Source: Nilaparvata lugens | Taxonomy: Eukaryota; Arthropoda; Insecta; Hemiptera; Delphacidae | Length of the DNA: 64,000 nucleotides | Reading direction: 5' to 3' | Assembly: GCF_014356525.2 (NCBI RefSeq) | Contig: NC_052507.1 | Coordinates: 59,992,053-60,056,052 of the forward strand | Shown: in pieces, positions 20,944 through 35,900 of the stretch | How the letters are laid out: each line of letters begins with the position of its first letter | How positions within the stretch are numbered: position 1 is the stretch's first letter | Notes under the pieces: model-generated | Databases searched by the model: none | Seen by the model: the letters and a program-made list of their open reading frames with translations, nothing else | Told to the model about the DNA's origin: nothing | Program-made: the position numbers and the translations under genes

Positions 20944-23900
20944 CTGTAACAATGAAATTCCCGATTAATTGATTCTCTTCTTACAAAATTATGAAAAGAA
21001 GAAGAGCAATGTTTAGTAAATAAAGCAAAAATATTGTAAATAATGATTGTATACTAATAATTTTTACTATTCATATGTAGTTACATTTTTCATTATAATA
21101 TGAGATAGAAACAGTTATAGTATAGGCTAAAGAGTGTTTCAGAAGTAGTGTCGAACATTTTAGGGTATTGTTCCTGGATGATTACAAATGTCGTATTTTA
21201 AGTGTCCAAAACTCAGCGGTTATCCCTATAGCTGCCATTTTGTTTTTTTTTTCACTCAAGAGTTTTTATCTCAAGAACAAAATGATGTATTGATCTGAAA
21301 TTTGGCATGAATATTTATGCTATAAAGACTCAACTTTAAAAAATAAAATAAAAACTCTTCGATGTGTATTTTCAAAATGGCGGCCATTTTCAATTTTTGA
21401 TTGCAAATTTCACGAAAATTGTTCACTTTACAGAAAATTTACAAGAGACAAAAACGTTAGCAAATTTTATCAAGATTTCAAGGATACCTCATTTATTAAG
21501 TTTGGTCAAAGAATAACAGAGAAATTTTTAAATATCGTATTGCATGCATGACCACTTTTCACAATTTAAACATCAATATTACATTTTTAATTCCAATTGT
21601 ATTTAAGATGAAGCTTTGAAACTCGGTATGGCTCCATATGGCCATCCAGCTGATTTTACAATGTTTTTCATATGATCTTTTCTGTTCAAGATCATGCATG
21701 CTGTACGAAAATAATTGATTTCTCTGTTATTCTCTGACTAATCTTAATAAATGAAGTATCCTTGAAATTTTTATAAAATTTGCTAACTTTTTGTCTCTTG
21801 TAAATTTTCTGTAAAGTGAACAATTTTCGTGAAATTTGCAATCAAAAATTAAAAATGGCCGCCATTTTAAAAATTCACATCAAAGAGTTTTTATTTTATT
21901 TTTTAAAGTTGAGACTTTATAGCATAAAAATATTCATGCCAAATTTCAGATCAATACAACATTTCATTCTCGAGATGAAAATTTCTAGGTGAAAAAAAAA
22001 CAAAATGGCAGCTATAAGGATAACCACTGAGTTTTGGACACGTCAAATACGTCATTTGTAGTTTCCTATCATCCAGGAACTATATTCTAAAATGTTCGAC
22101 ACTACTTCTGAAACACTCTGTATAGGACACAATATTAGCGTGAATAATATTTTGCACTACTCATAATCTACTTATAATGAATATTGACGAATAAAATGCA
22201 ATAATTGATTATTTCAAACAAGAATGAACAGTCAATATTACATGAGATATACCGGTATTAGATATCGTCTATATAAGGCAGAGAATCGGTAACGCTGTTC
22301 TCCAATCTTTTTCTCCACTGCCATTATAACGTGGACTTCACTATCCATTAGTGTAATAGATCAATAAGATTTATTTGCCATTCAATCAGTAATTATATTT
22401 AAAATATAATAGATAGGTACTAAACTATACGTAATGCATAATTTTGTAAGTATGTAGTAATACTGTACATAAATTTATATAAAAAGGCTCTACTTGCATA
22501 AGTGATATAATAATGGGTATTGTTTTTTCTCTTTTGACAAATTAATGGCATTTAAATTAAAACTAGTCAAGTAATTTGTTTAATGTAAATTTAATCGTGA
22601 TTTGGCATTATTTAATGAAAAATAGTAGACCACTTACTGCATCTCTTTCTTTTGAAGCTGCACTTGCCACAGCTCTAGTGGAAGCCAGTTCTTTCTCCAG
22701 AGCTGAAATGCGTTCCAAAAATCGTTGCTTGCTATTTTCATTGCTCTCCTTCAGATTAGCGCAGATCCTAGCTGACTCCTCCCTCAAAGTTGTCAGCTGA
22801 GCAGAAAGCTGCGTCACTTCATGCACTTTCTCCTCGTACAGCCACTCATTTTGTTGAGTCAACTCCTCAAATCTCAGGAGAACCGCTCTGAAATAATAAA
22901 ATATTTTTTCAAGATGACGATTTATTGAGCTCCATTTTGAACTGCGATTTGAACAATACACACATGTTTTTTCAATTCTTATTTATTAACACAAGGAGGT
23001 GCTATTTTACCGTATTCCAATCATACATTACTGAAATGAAAAAGTGAGTCAATTTTGTGGTCCAACGAACTTGACCTGTAAAAAGGTTCAAAGAATACGT
23101 TTTAAAAAATAGTTTTTTAAAATTTCAAGCTCTTCTTCTCATTTGCTCAAGCTCTTGAAGCAATTTCAATCAATTCTTTCTAAAGTTATCGTAGAACATA
23201 CAAACTGACGGACAACGACTTTGGCCTTAGGTAAGTCAAAAGAGAGAACTCGCTAAAGGTCGTTCAATAATCAGATAAAGAAATGCACAAATAGTTGAGA
23301 TCAAATTCTACAGTCCAACTCACTTGTATTCTAGATTTTCATTTTGAAGTTCCTGAAGTTTCGCTTCCTTCTTCGTTAACTCCTCCAAGAGCGCATCTCT
23401 TTCCTCTTTAGTTATATTTGATGAATTGTTTTGGTAAGCAATCTGAAATTAAAAGAAAATGTTTTTGTAAGCTTAATGCAAACTATAGAGAGTGGATGAT
23501 GTCAATAATTTATGCTTATTTCAATATTGAAAACACCCAACTCTAGTTTGATGGTTCGAATTAATTTATTGCTCAAACAATCATTAGTTTCAATTCTAAC
23601 TCATTATGAGTGATCTGCATAAGCAAAAAATAGAAATTTGGCCTCGAAAAGGTGCACCTCAACTATTTGAGAATATTGAAATTTATAGAACATCATGTCA
23701 ATAATAATTTCAATTATTATACGGTAAGTTCAATAAAGTCCAATTGAACAATGCATCATGATTTGATCAATCTTGCCTGCTATAGTAAAAGTATACCGTA
23801 AGAATACGAAGATTCTAAACAGTAATATGATTGACAAATATATAAATGAGCATTGGCTACGCAAAGTATCATGACGTGACATCATATTATACGGTATAAT

Positions 23901-26900
23901 TTTAGAAATTATTTGATTTTCAAAATCCAATGTTATTTACTTCTTACACTCATATTTGTACACGACTATAAATTTACCTGCATACAATTAAACTCTCTTG
24001 AACAGCACCGTCCAAAAACCTAAGTATTAGTAGCCTTTCAAGTCCAACTGGCCTAAATGAATTAGTACTCACTATGTCACGGGCTTCATTCAATTCCCTG
24101 GTCAATTCTTCAATGTTCTCCTGGTATAAGGTCATTTTCAGTTCAGCATTCCTCAATTTCTCAGGCAACGGTAGCAGTTCAGCAATTTTTTCCTGAATTT
24201 GACTCTAGTGAAATGATAAAATTCAAATTTTACAAACTTTATTCAAATAGGCTACATGAGATTGACAAAAATGAGGAAAAATTCATTTTAAAGGTTCTAA
24301 GAATGAGGGGAAGAAACGCAATTTTAACTCATTAATTTTGAAAATGTTCATTGTTCATTTTACTGGACAAATCATATAATACTGCAAACCGTTTTCTTCT
24401 CCGTGCTGGAAACAGTCTTAATGTCGTAATAACATTGTGATGTAATATGTAGGCTAATTCTAATTATTGAAATTTTAACAATAACTTGGAATGCTAAATT
24501 TTAACAATAGAGCAATAATATCATTTATTTCCATCTTTGATGTTATAAATTGTAACTTGCAAGTCTCCACCTTGAAATCGGTATTTTTTGAGTGTCTATA
24601 TTTAATAAAATGGTTAATTAAGATCGTATTTCCTCTTGAAGCAAAAAAAATTGAATCAATATTGTAAAGGAATCTACCTTATACTGCTGGAGTTCTGTTA
24701 ACAATTGCTCCTTGATTTCACGGCTTTGTATATTGAGTTTTTCCACGTATCTCTTCTGTTCCTCCATATCTTGTTGGGCTTTAAGGTACTATAAATTGAA
24801 AAAATTACTACTATAAAATGTAAATTAAGAGGAAATGCAAGTCTGTGTAAACTTCAAGATTATTTCAAAAAATCTGACAAGTTAAAATCTTGAAAATGCT
24901 AGAAAATAAAATGCACTTCAACTTGAACTTTTAGTCGATAATCCAAATTTAATTCAATAGAACCTTGGATTAATAACAAATCTTGATAACAAATAACAGC
25001 TTCTGAGTAGGCTATTTCATTAACAGTTTGAAATGAAATTCATAGATAATATATTACTTTCGACATAATAGATGTACAAAATGGATATAAATTAAAATAG
25101 AATAACAAATTATACTATAATATATATTTATTACTCAAGGATAATCGTCTGAAATATGGAACCTTGAAAAAGAATTATTGTGATAGGATGTGATCCTTCA
25201 ATAAACGACATACAATTTCTTAAATGAAAATTTTTAAAATTTAACAGTAATTGTAGAATTGAACTTCAACAAAACCACGGAGAAAATTATTGATTCACAG
25301 TAAATCACATCAAACAAGTCAGCCTATTCTAATGAGAAGACTCAATTTCAAAACTCCATTAACTATAGTTACTAATCTTAAACGGTGACCTACAACATAA
25401 CCACTATCAAAATTATTGTATTATCATAAATTTTCCTCAAATCCTCGCATAGGGAAATGCTGGAGCAGTATTCAATTTTGAAACACCTTATTTGTAGAGA
25501 TTTTCATCTCAATATTTCGAACGGTAGCCTCGCATTTCATATAAATACAGCTTGAGTTATTGACCTTCAATATCCTATTATCATTTAACTTCCTATTATC
25601 ATTATAATGGATTACTGGTATAAAAATAGGTAATATGCATTTTAATCACCTTATTCCTGTAGCTTTCAATCTCAGTGTCTCGATCTTCAACAAATATTTG
25701 TAGCGCTTCCAATTCCTGCTGAACCTCCTTCCAATTCTGTATGGCCATTTCCGACTGATGCTTCATGTCTAAATACTTTGCTTGGTCAGCCATTTCCTTA
25801 AACCGATTAAAGAAATCACGAAACATATAAGGATATAAAATAAATTAATGATACAGTAGAAATGTTGCGTTGGTCATGCTACAAAATACGAGTAGATTGT
25901 ATTATTTGGATTTCGAGTAAAATTCACTGAAAATTGAAATGTGATTTTCTTTAGTATCAGAGAATTCAATTTCAGGGCTTCTGTTATTACTCAACGGCTG
26001 TTTTAAGTCATGTGGGACCGACAAGCTATAACTTGTCCAAACGAAACTCTTGAGTAGCCTGAGTAAAAATAGCTTTGCTGGTCTGATACGAAACTCAAGT
26101 TTCAAGTCAGTTGTAGCTGGTTTTAACTCAACCTACACCTTGATTTTTGTGTCAATGAAACTATTTAAGGAGTTTGATATACAATTAGACTTTGACATAC
26201 ATTTAGACTTTGATATACATTCAGACTTTGATATACATTCAGACTTTGATATACATTTAGTCTTTGATATACATTTAGACTTTGATGTACATTTAGACTT
26301 GATATACAATGTATTGTGCATGCGAAGGTGTTTGCTACACCAGTTAGGAGTGTTTTTTTATATTTTGTACAATGTATGTTGATTGGTCGAATAAATATTA
26401 TTATATAATTAGTTTTTTTACTGCAAATTCTACCTGTCTTCGGTCGGCATCAACCATGTTCAACCGGTCAACAAGATCCTCAACTCTGGCCTCAGCCAGA
26501 TAGCATCGCTCATTTATTTGCTCGATAATCTTGTCCCTCGCCTGCAGCTCAGTCCTCAGATGAGAGGTTTCTTTAACCTTCTCCTTTAACTCACAATCCA
26601 ATCGGCAGTATTGTTCGTTCAGATCTCTCAACTGGTTTTCTAACTGCTGGGTACAAGGATTTGTTTCGAAGCCCACTTTCTGGTGTTGGAGAGCCAACTA
26701 TTTGAAGCAAAAATTAATTTCAGATTTATTTCAAGTTCAACGTAATGTTCTAATGTTTAGTATAATTATTCAGGTAATGGTTTTCATACAGAAGCTAGAT
26801 TTTCAGGGTTTCAGAGGCTAAATTCAGAAGCTCTTATTTCTAGTAGACATCAAACAGAAACTAAATACTAGAATCCTTACTTAAATTTTATTCTCAATAA

Positions 26901-29900
26901 ATTCCTAATCACTTTTGAGTGATGAAGATTTTGTCTGATTTCAGACTGCTGTGTCGTAATGTAAGTGATTACGTTCAAAAGTGATTACGGTATTAACAAG
27001 TAACTTAGTTCGTAATGAAAAGAAACATTGAAGAGTATTACTCAATTCTTAATCAATTATTACTTCTAGATTCGAAACAATCTATTATGATTATTTTTAG
27101 AGAAAATCTTTCTACACACACTTCTTTCTGGCGAGGTGGTTGATGAGCGAAAGCGCACTGCAGCAGTTGCTGCTGACTTTTCAAATTTTTGCGCTGAGTT
27201 TGCACATTTGTGACTTCGTTCTTGATATTGGCCACCACACACTCCATCACCTCGATTTGCTTCTCCTAAAATAGAAAGTTTTAGATAGAATCCTGAGATA
27301 TTTTTAGAAATCTATAAATTTAGATTATCACTTATTGTCAGGTCTGATGATGTTTGTTTACCAGTGCGGTATTTTCTTCATTTTAACATTCATTTCAATT
27401 CAATTTGAAGAGAACAGTCTATATCTCTCTCAATACATGTCATCCTATTTATTGACTAATACATTCTTTATTAGTTTCTAACCAATTGTTTCATCCTTCT
27501 AAATTCAAAATTTTTGTTTTTTCATTTCGGACATAAAATTGAACTCGAATAATTCTTAGAAGTGAAAATTCACTTATCTTTTGGAACTTTTACTATTTGT
27601 ACAAAGTGCGCCAGAGAAACTTACTTATTTGAAAGGTCGATAAAAACCAAAGTACTCAAGATATTGTTTCAATTTTTTTTAAATCTTTTTTTTATAAGAG
27701 AAAACATTATTTCAATTTTTTTCCATGCAGTCTTGGAAATGAGATCAGACCAATGGCGACCCCCATCGTGCATACACTGATGAAGTCGATTTTTGAAACT
27801 TCGTTGCAGTATATCAATATGTATGTTGGTGATGGTGTCGCGAATGTTGTTCTTGAGGTGTGCTATAGTCCGTGGTCGATCGACATAAGCCAGATATTTC
27901 AAATAACCCCATAGAAAAATCGCATTGACGAATCACATGCGAAAATGAGCCTTGCCACTAAAAAAATGACAGCGTCTTCAGGCAGGCTGTCAATCAGCAT
28001 ATCACATGCATTTTGACGGCAACAAAATCGCGTTCAGTCAATTCTTGAACAACAGCCAATTTATAGGGATGAAGTTGAAATGGAAAATTCGTCGAACAGT
28101 GGAGTCAGAAATTGCCATAACAGCTGCGTGTTTGCGAGCCGAACGCCTTGGAGGACGCACAGCTGGTTGCCTCACTCTTTCGATATTTTCTGGAGTTCTG
28201 ATGGTTCGTTGAAATCCATTTCTGGGTTTAGGGACACTTCCACACTCCTGAAATGAGTTAACCCACGACAGAATCGAATTATGACCAGAAAAGAGTCTGT
28301 GTGGAGGTATTTCAAATCGAGCGCGGAAGGTGATCGACCATTAGAAAAGAAGCTCTCAACTGCGAAGGCCCGCTGCTCTCTAGACCAGAGCATGATGGCT
28401 AATTTACTTGAGAACTTCCCCCCAATTCAAAGTACGGGATTTTTTTTTCAAATAAGTAAGTTTCTCTGGCGCACCTTATAAATAAAATTAGGGAGTAGAG
28501 CAGTGAGCCGTTTGGGCTAGGCCTATTCCTCTTGCCCAGTCATATCTAGATTACGATTTTCAATATTGCATTGATGACTAGCAGGTAACCCGTGCTCCGC
28601 AAGAATCTAACAAAAAATTGAAAAACTTAAATCTTGAAAAGTTTAAAATAGGCCTATAACCATCCTTGGTAAATTAAGAATCGATATACGCAAAATGTCA
28701 AGTAAACCAGTCCAGTAGTTCAGACGTGATGTTGCGTTATTCGTGAATTTCCTATCCCCTACATGTATAAGCCGATTCCTCCCTTTATTCTCTTATAGAA
28801 TATGCAATATACACTGTCAGAAAAGATACCTCTTTACACAATTCCCATTTACTACTCATATAGAATGTCTATATCTCAGTATGCATCCGGTATGCTCATT
28901 CGATTCATCTAATAATATCTGCCAAACATAGATACAATTATTTAAATCGTATACATTTTTATTAATTTACATGGATGGCTGGATCTATATTCAAATTCAT
29001 TTCCACAAAGTAGGTACATACATCTAACTATAAAACACAAATGCAATTCACCACAATCAATTCAAATAAATAACATTCCTTACTAAAAAATAATAAATTG
29101 AACAAAAATAGCATTAATACTTCTATTCCTAACTAGTAAGAGTTGTTATAATGCAATCAAACTGAATGGATTGAGGATTATCATTACATTATTATTCAAC
29201 ACTTCAAATAGCTTTTATTAAATATTAAAACTTACAAGCTGCTTATCTGGAGTGACATCTCCGTTGGCATTCGGAACAGAGCATGTATCAGACTCTGATA
29301 TAGCTCCTGATATTTTTTGGCACAGTTTTTTCTTACAAATCACAGGACCACGGGTCTGAAACATGAATAAATGCTAACCTAGTGAACATAGAAAATTTAG
29401 ATTTTTTATCTGTACATTGATATGAGACAAGAGCACGATTGATAAAAGTAAAAAATGTCATTTTAATTATAAGTTGGTATTTGATTTTAAAGGGTACTAA
29501 AGGATTTCTACCTGCGTATTGATAAAGAAAATAAATACAATTGAATTTTGACATTATTTGATCTTTTCTTCTACTAGATTATCAACCTCTTACAGAAAGA
29601 GTTATTTCTTCTTACTTGAGTAGCAAGAAGCTTTTTCTGGAGTTTGGCATTCTCTTTGGACATCTGTAACATTTTGTGCTGCAGCTCATTAATTTGTGCT
29701 TGCAAAGCTTCCATTGTTCCACTGCTTTGAGGTTGTCCTGATGGGCAACTAGAAATAAGGAAGAGAACTTATGCTGATAATTTGGAGATCTTTATAAAGA
29801 ATGAGTAGAAAGACTATATTCATTTGATAAAAATGGTAAAGGTTTCAAATGCTATGTTCGCTGAACTACGATTATTAAAATTAAGTTACTAAACAGTAAT

Positions 29901-32900
29901 AAATTCAAATTTAAACTTTACAAGTAGAGCCACTTTAAGTATACACAGTAGAGCGACCTTGGGTCATTTTTGTACTTTTAATTCATATCATTATTTTTAT
30001 TTTGTTGATTTCTTACTTGAAAGAGGCTTCTTTTAACAAATTACAAAGGTCCCATAGGTTACATTGAGCCAACTTTGGATCAAGTCCTGGTCTTGAACTT
30101 CCACCTTCAAGATATTTTTGATTTTGAGACTGCAAAAAGGTATAGTTCATCATTATAAATCAGTATAGAATCTGAAGGAAAGTTCTATTAAACTCTAGTA
30201 ATAGTATTATTTGATTGAGTTGATGAATCATCCAACAGAAAAGTTGTTGAAATATCAATTTTACTGTATGACTGGAAATATTATGATTAATTTAATTTTT
30301 AGTAGGCTACCTATAATACCGTCATGTATTTATATTTCCATTGTACATTGCATATTTGTTTTGGAATAAAACAAATATGGCTAAATTAACAATAATGGCT
30401 AATAGAACTTGATTTTATTTTATTATGATCTGTATGTATTCGCCTTCAGACCCAATTTAATTCCGTTTATCTGCATTCATTATTCCCAAAATACAATATT
30501 TACAACATAGATTATAAAGAAAATCTACATTAAGAAAAAAGTGGGGTTCTGGTTGAGTAACCATATTACTGGAGTTGAAACATGATATTGTGAAAAACAA
30601 AATGAAATTTGGATTCAATAAGATTGAGAGTGATTCTTTAAATAAATTATTTTAGATAAGCATAATGGTATCAATGAAAGGAGAATAAACCTTGGCAAAA
30701 TTATGCAGTTACAGTCTGGGTGTGCAAATAATATCAATAATGGGAAATTACCAAATAATCATCCTTTTTGGGTTTTGAGCCGTCTTTTTCTGGGACTTCT
30801 CGCGTTGGAATCTGGAAAATGAGTTTTTATTAGTTTTCAAAGGCGCCTCATGTTTTTATCACATTTTGAGTTGTTTCATGTAACTTAGGCTTTATGACAA
30901 TTGAGTTATATTCAACTTTCGATTTCATGTTCATGAATAATATCATGTCATTGTAATATTACATTTCAAATATTCTAAAATTATAAGTAGGCTAACGATT
31001 TCTTACATAATTCTTATTGTTATAGGCCTATCAATATTATTGGAATATAATGTTGTACTAATTATTTCCCAAAGTGATATGAGTTGAAAGGTTATATTGT
31101 AGAAAACCGTTATCCAAATGTTATACAAGTTGTATTAAATGAATGAAAAAATAAATAGATGAATACATAAATGAATAAATACATTACTCAAGAATTATTG
31201 ATAGATGAATTATTGTCGTGGGAATCAGTTATCCAAATTTTCTTTCGAAATTACCTTGTACTAGGATTTATTCAGAGTTGTGTAGTCTACATGATTGATC
31301 ACGTTCTCAATGAAGGATTTTAGCAATAACGTATAGGAAAGTGTATAGTGAGATAGTACTGACATTTTTTAATTTTTATCATACATAATTACCGAGAATT
31401 CGTCTTTCTTTGGTTGCCCGTCACAGACAATTATTTTGGGCACATCATCCTCATGCCTCCTCCCACACACGACCACTCTTGGAAGATTTTCTTGCAGATC
31501 ATGTAGAATTTTCTTGTTTTGACTGATGCTATCTGCCTGGGAAATATAAAAACATTTTCAAGTGAATTCTCATTTGAAATAAAATGTATTGGGCCTACAT
31601 GAATTCATGAACGTATTATTTTGTATTTAGAATAATAAGTCTACTCAAACCATTTCTCAATTTTCCCAAAGGTAGGGTACTATTCTCCTCAAATCAAAGA
31701 CTGAAACTACTAATCCTATTAAAGCAATAAAAACGTCATAATAGTATTAACTTACTACTTACTAGCATGTACAAAATACTACATATATTTGCGCTAGCAA
31801 TGAGTTGATTATGTTTTAAACAGTAAACATTCAATGAATGCTATCATTCAAAAAATTTCTACGACACCGGGTGTCAAAACTCCCAGATCTTATCCAATAA
31901 GAGCCACAAACTCCACCAATGTGACAAGTGGTTCTTAATTAACTTATAGGTTTGCATATTTTGTTCAGTTCATTCCTATTTGTATCTATTCAAATATTTT
32001 TCAGACTAAAACTCCATAAATAGTCTTTCCTTCAATATCATAATTATATTATGATTGTAGTATTGTGTACAATAAATGACTTGAATTTATTATAGATACG
32101 GTATAGTTAACGACTGCAAGAGATATGAATGTGGAACAGAATAGTGGTGAAACTATGATAGCGCCAGAAGTGTCTCAAACACAATAGTAGGTACTACATG
32201 AGCTTTTTGAAAGTGATTTGAAAACAAAAATGTTAAAACAACAGAACTGAAAGTTGTCCACCTTATCATTCTACCTCCATTTAGAGAGGCTTTTGTTTAA
32301 GCCGAATGTAAATCTGTATACAGTATATAAAAATAAATGTCTATTTATGTGTTTGTTTGTTCCCTATAGACTTGAAAACTACTTGACATAACGGCATCAA
32401 ACATTGGGAATATTTTGTGTGAATATTGGGGATGGTTTATGAACAGAAATTTTAAAAGGGAGGCTAATAATAATTATTTATTGATCCATTTTACAGACCT
32501 ATATTTTCAAAATTGTCGGCCGAGCGGCTACCGAAGAACGGAAAGATGATCATGATTCAAGATCATATTGTGATAATATGATTTAGCATCTAAAGTTACC
32601 AGCTGTAATAAACACGTCACCCTGTGATGAATTGGTATCCTATCCTGTGTATCCTATGGTATTAAAACGATAGTTTGGAGTTGAAGTGTAGTTGATTGGT
32701 TCCAGCTGTAGATAATAGTTCCTTAGAAGACCTATACAAACAATTATCACTCCCCTATCGTTGAGAAACTGGAAAATGTTGGAAAAAAAAAATTCACCTG
32801 CGAAAGAGAGTTGTTCATATTGCATTTATCAATTACTGAAGAATGAAAGAATAATTTTCAATTTTTATGAATTCAGCTTCCTGAAATGGGAGATGGGAAG

Positions 32901-35900
32901 AATATGGAATTCAGTGTGATTCATCGTACATCGCATATTTCCTGGACCATGTATTGACAATCAATAACTATAAAAACATTTAATTAATCGTTGACACACT
33001 GATTTAACCTATCTATTTTTCTTCTAATTCAACACTTTACTGATAGATATTACTACCAATTGATTGAGAAGAATATGTTTTCTGAATAGTAAATGCTGCA
33101 TGACTAAAGCACATAGTAAGTCGGTATTGAGATGTAAATGAAAATATTGATTGTCAGATAAATTTCATGATTCACCAAATAAAGCCAAGTGTGACATGAG
33201 ATACATTAACTTTATGGCGGTACAAAGTTCTCCGGGTAAGCTAGTATGTTCTTTTTTGAATATTTCAATCATATGATTTTGTTATTTCCAATATTTGAAC
33301 CATATGTTAGAATATCTCATGTCAATCAATAAATTATCTCAGTTCCATATGGCGTTCACCTTACAATGTTCATAAGCTTACTTAATAGGATCCTTTTTCA
33401 TCCTTTGAAAACCTTGGAGACAAAATATATCAAAATCCGTTCTTAGTGTGCGTATAGCATGTTTGAAGAATATTTGTACAAATTTTTAAGTCTGTAGGAC
33501 AATTAGTTTGAGCTGTAGTGTGATTTTACATCAAAATTTTCGAAAAATGCCCTCTCCTGAACCCCCCTGTGCTCCTGATCGAAATTTTTCTGCATAGATC
33601 TAATTTTTTTTCGTAGCTGAACAAAAAAGTTCCTCATGACTTTGCTGTGCAATAAGCGGTTAAAAAGTTCAAAATTTTGGGGGGGCCCCAGCTCCCTCAG
33701 GGGGGCAAATTTCTGAAAATCCTTTCTTAGTGGATGTTTTCAGACTACCATAAATAATTGTGCAAAATTCCAAGTTTTTAGGCTCAGTAGTATGGGCTGT
33801 GGTGTGATTTCAGTCTGTCGGGGCTTAGCCTTTTATAGATATAGAGAGAGAAGAAGAAGAAGAGAAGAGAAGAGATAAACAAACTAGTAATTATTTTAAC
33901 AATAAAAAACTTTTACTCTTGAGAAACGTTTGGAAGGTTGTTGGTCATCTCCTGCCTGTTCTGGATAATCGTTCAGCAGAGACCCAAGCTGTGAAGAAGG
34001 CTTATCAGTCAATCCGAGGAGTCTCTGAACATTTCTCGAAATATCCTCGAATTCGCTCAGTTTCGCCATCAAATCATCATGTAATCCTTGCAAAGTCTTA
34101 ATGTCATCGTCTGTCATATCGTCTTTCTGAAACATTACAAATAACATGTATTTAATTTCAGTTCAATTATTTCTGCGGTATCAAGAACGCAATAATTGCT
34201 TGAATGAGTATTCTTGAATTACTTGATATTTCATGAGTAGAATGAACAAATGATACAGAAATAAAATGAAATTAAGAATTAGACCGCGCAGTAGTATTAT
34301 TAGTTTAGTACACTTACGCGACTCAGATCGAGAAGAGACTCGAGAGCATATGTTTTCAAATGATGACGTTGCGGAGACTAGAGTCGACTAGTCTGAGTGT
34401 CACCATTTGGAAATACATGCTCTCGAGTCTCTTCTCGTTCTGAGCCGCGTAAGTTTGAGTTGAGCCTTAATGTACCAGTAGATTTTCTTGAGTTTAGATA
34501 AGATAATATAAAATTTCCATATCAATAATTTTAATGATTCTCAAAACAAACTATTCTTTGGGGAAAAAATTACAATTTTATCCCCAACTGACAATTCTTT
34601 AAAGTTATCCCCAGATTAGGTAGGCAAGCTAGTAGATAACACAATCTCAAACGGTATAAAACAGAATCAACACTAATGAGTATTGAAATTCAAATAATTA
34701 TACAAAACAAAAGAAAACTCAACCAAAGTTGAATACATAACAAATACAGCAGGCAATTGAACACACAAGATCGTTTACTCGAAAGAACTTAAAGAAGAAG
34801 AATTTCTTTCACACAATTCATGATAACATTAACAATTGCATTATGAATTATTTTATTATATCGGTTATTTTCGAGTATGTTCAATGGATTAAGTATTTTG
34901 TGTAGTATTGCTCTTCCATGTTTTTTTAGCGTCTTTGTATCATATTGAGATAGTCAATAGTAAGTTGGTAAAATAGTAGAATACCTTCAACCATGTTAGA
35001 AATAAATAATATCAACGGAATTTTTCAAATGTATTATACATCTCTAACATTACCAACAATTTCGATCAAATGAAGTGTTCAGATTGCTCTGGAAAAACAC
35101 TTCTTCTACAAGGTTTCTGCTATAATGTTTTTGAAAAAAAGTTTTTTACAACATTTGCTTATATTATTATTAAATTGACAAAACATAAAACATTCGCCTA
35201 AGACCTCTTCAATCTTAAAGTTCTATAGAAACGTTTTCATGGCATATTTTTGGCAGAACTGTGGTGGAGTTTACCTGCTGATATTTAGCAATGTCACTCC
35301 TCAGGGCCTGAATCAATTTGACCGTATTCTGAGCACTCTGATCCGCAGCCTTCAGTTCTGCCATCACTTGTGAATCGCTCAGAGGGAAATTGCTCAGAGT
35401 TGATCTGCGATCTGCTTCTGTTGGAGACTTTACATCGAAAAAAATAAAAAGATAATAACATACCAAAATACATATCATAATAGCATATCAAGGCAGTAAC
35501 AATTACCAGTACCAAAAGTAGCCAGAGAATTAAAAAAAAATGATTACATATAATAATTTATCTGTAGTATCTCCCCCAATAAATAAATCAAATACGAATT
35601 TGTGAACCACTTCAATATAAATCAATTCAAGTATACGTTTAGCTATATTATTGAAATTCTATAGTGAGGGATTATTCAATTGATATTAGATAGTGGTTAA
35701 TAATTTATTAATATTTGATCTATTCAGTATCAGCAGTATCAGAAATTCAATTCAAATCAGAGCTACTCCATCTGTTCTATACCATACTCAATCCATAATC
35801 TTATAGTTTCCACAACAATAAATGAACTTGAATTGAATAGTCGCCTTTATTAAAAGCAGAGTCTCTGGAACAGAGAAATGTAAATATAAATTTGAGTATA

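Noticed and set aside
26050..26382. 110-codon plus-strand frame with repeated FDIHLD
   Set aside because: Explained by the 18-bp minisatellite inside an intron.
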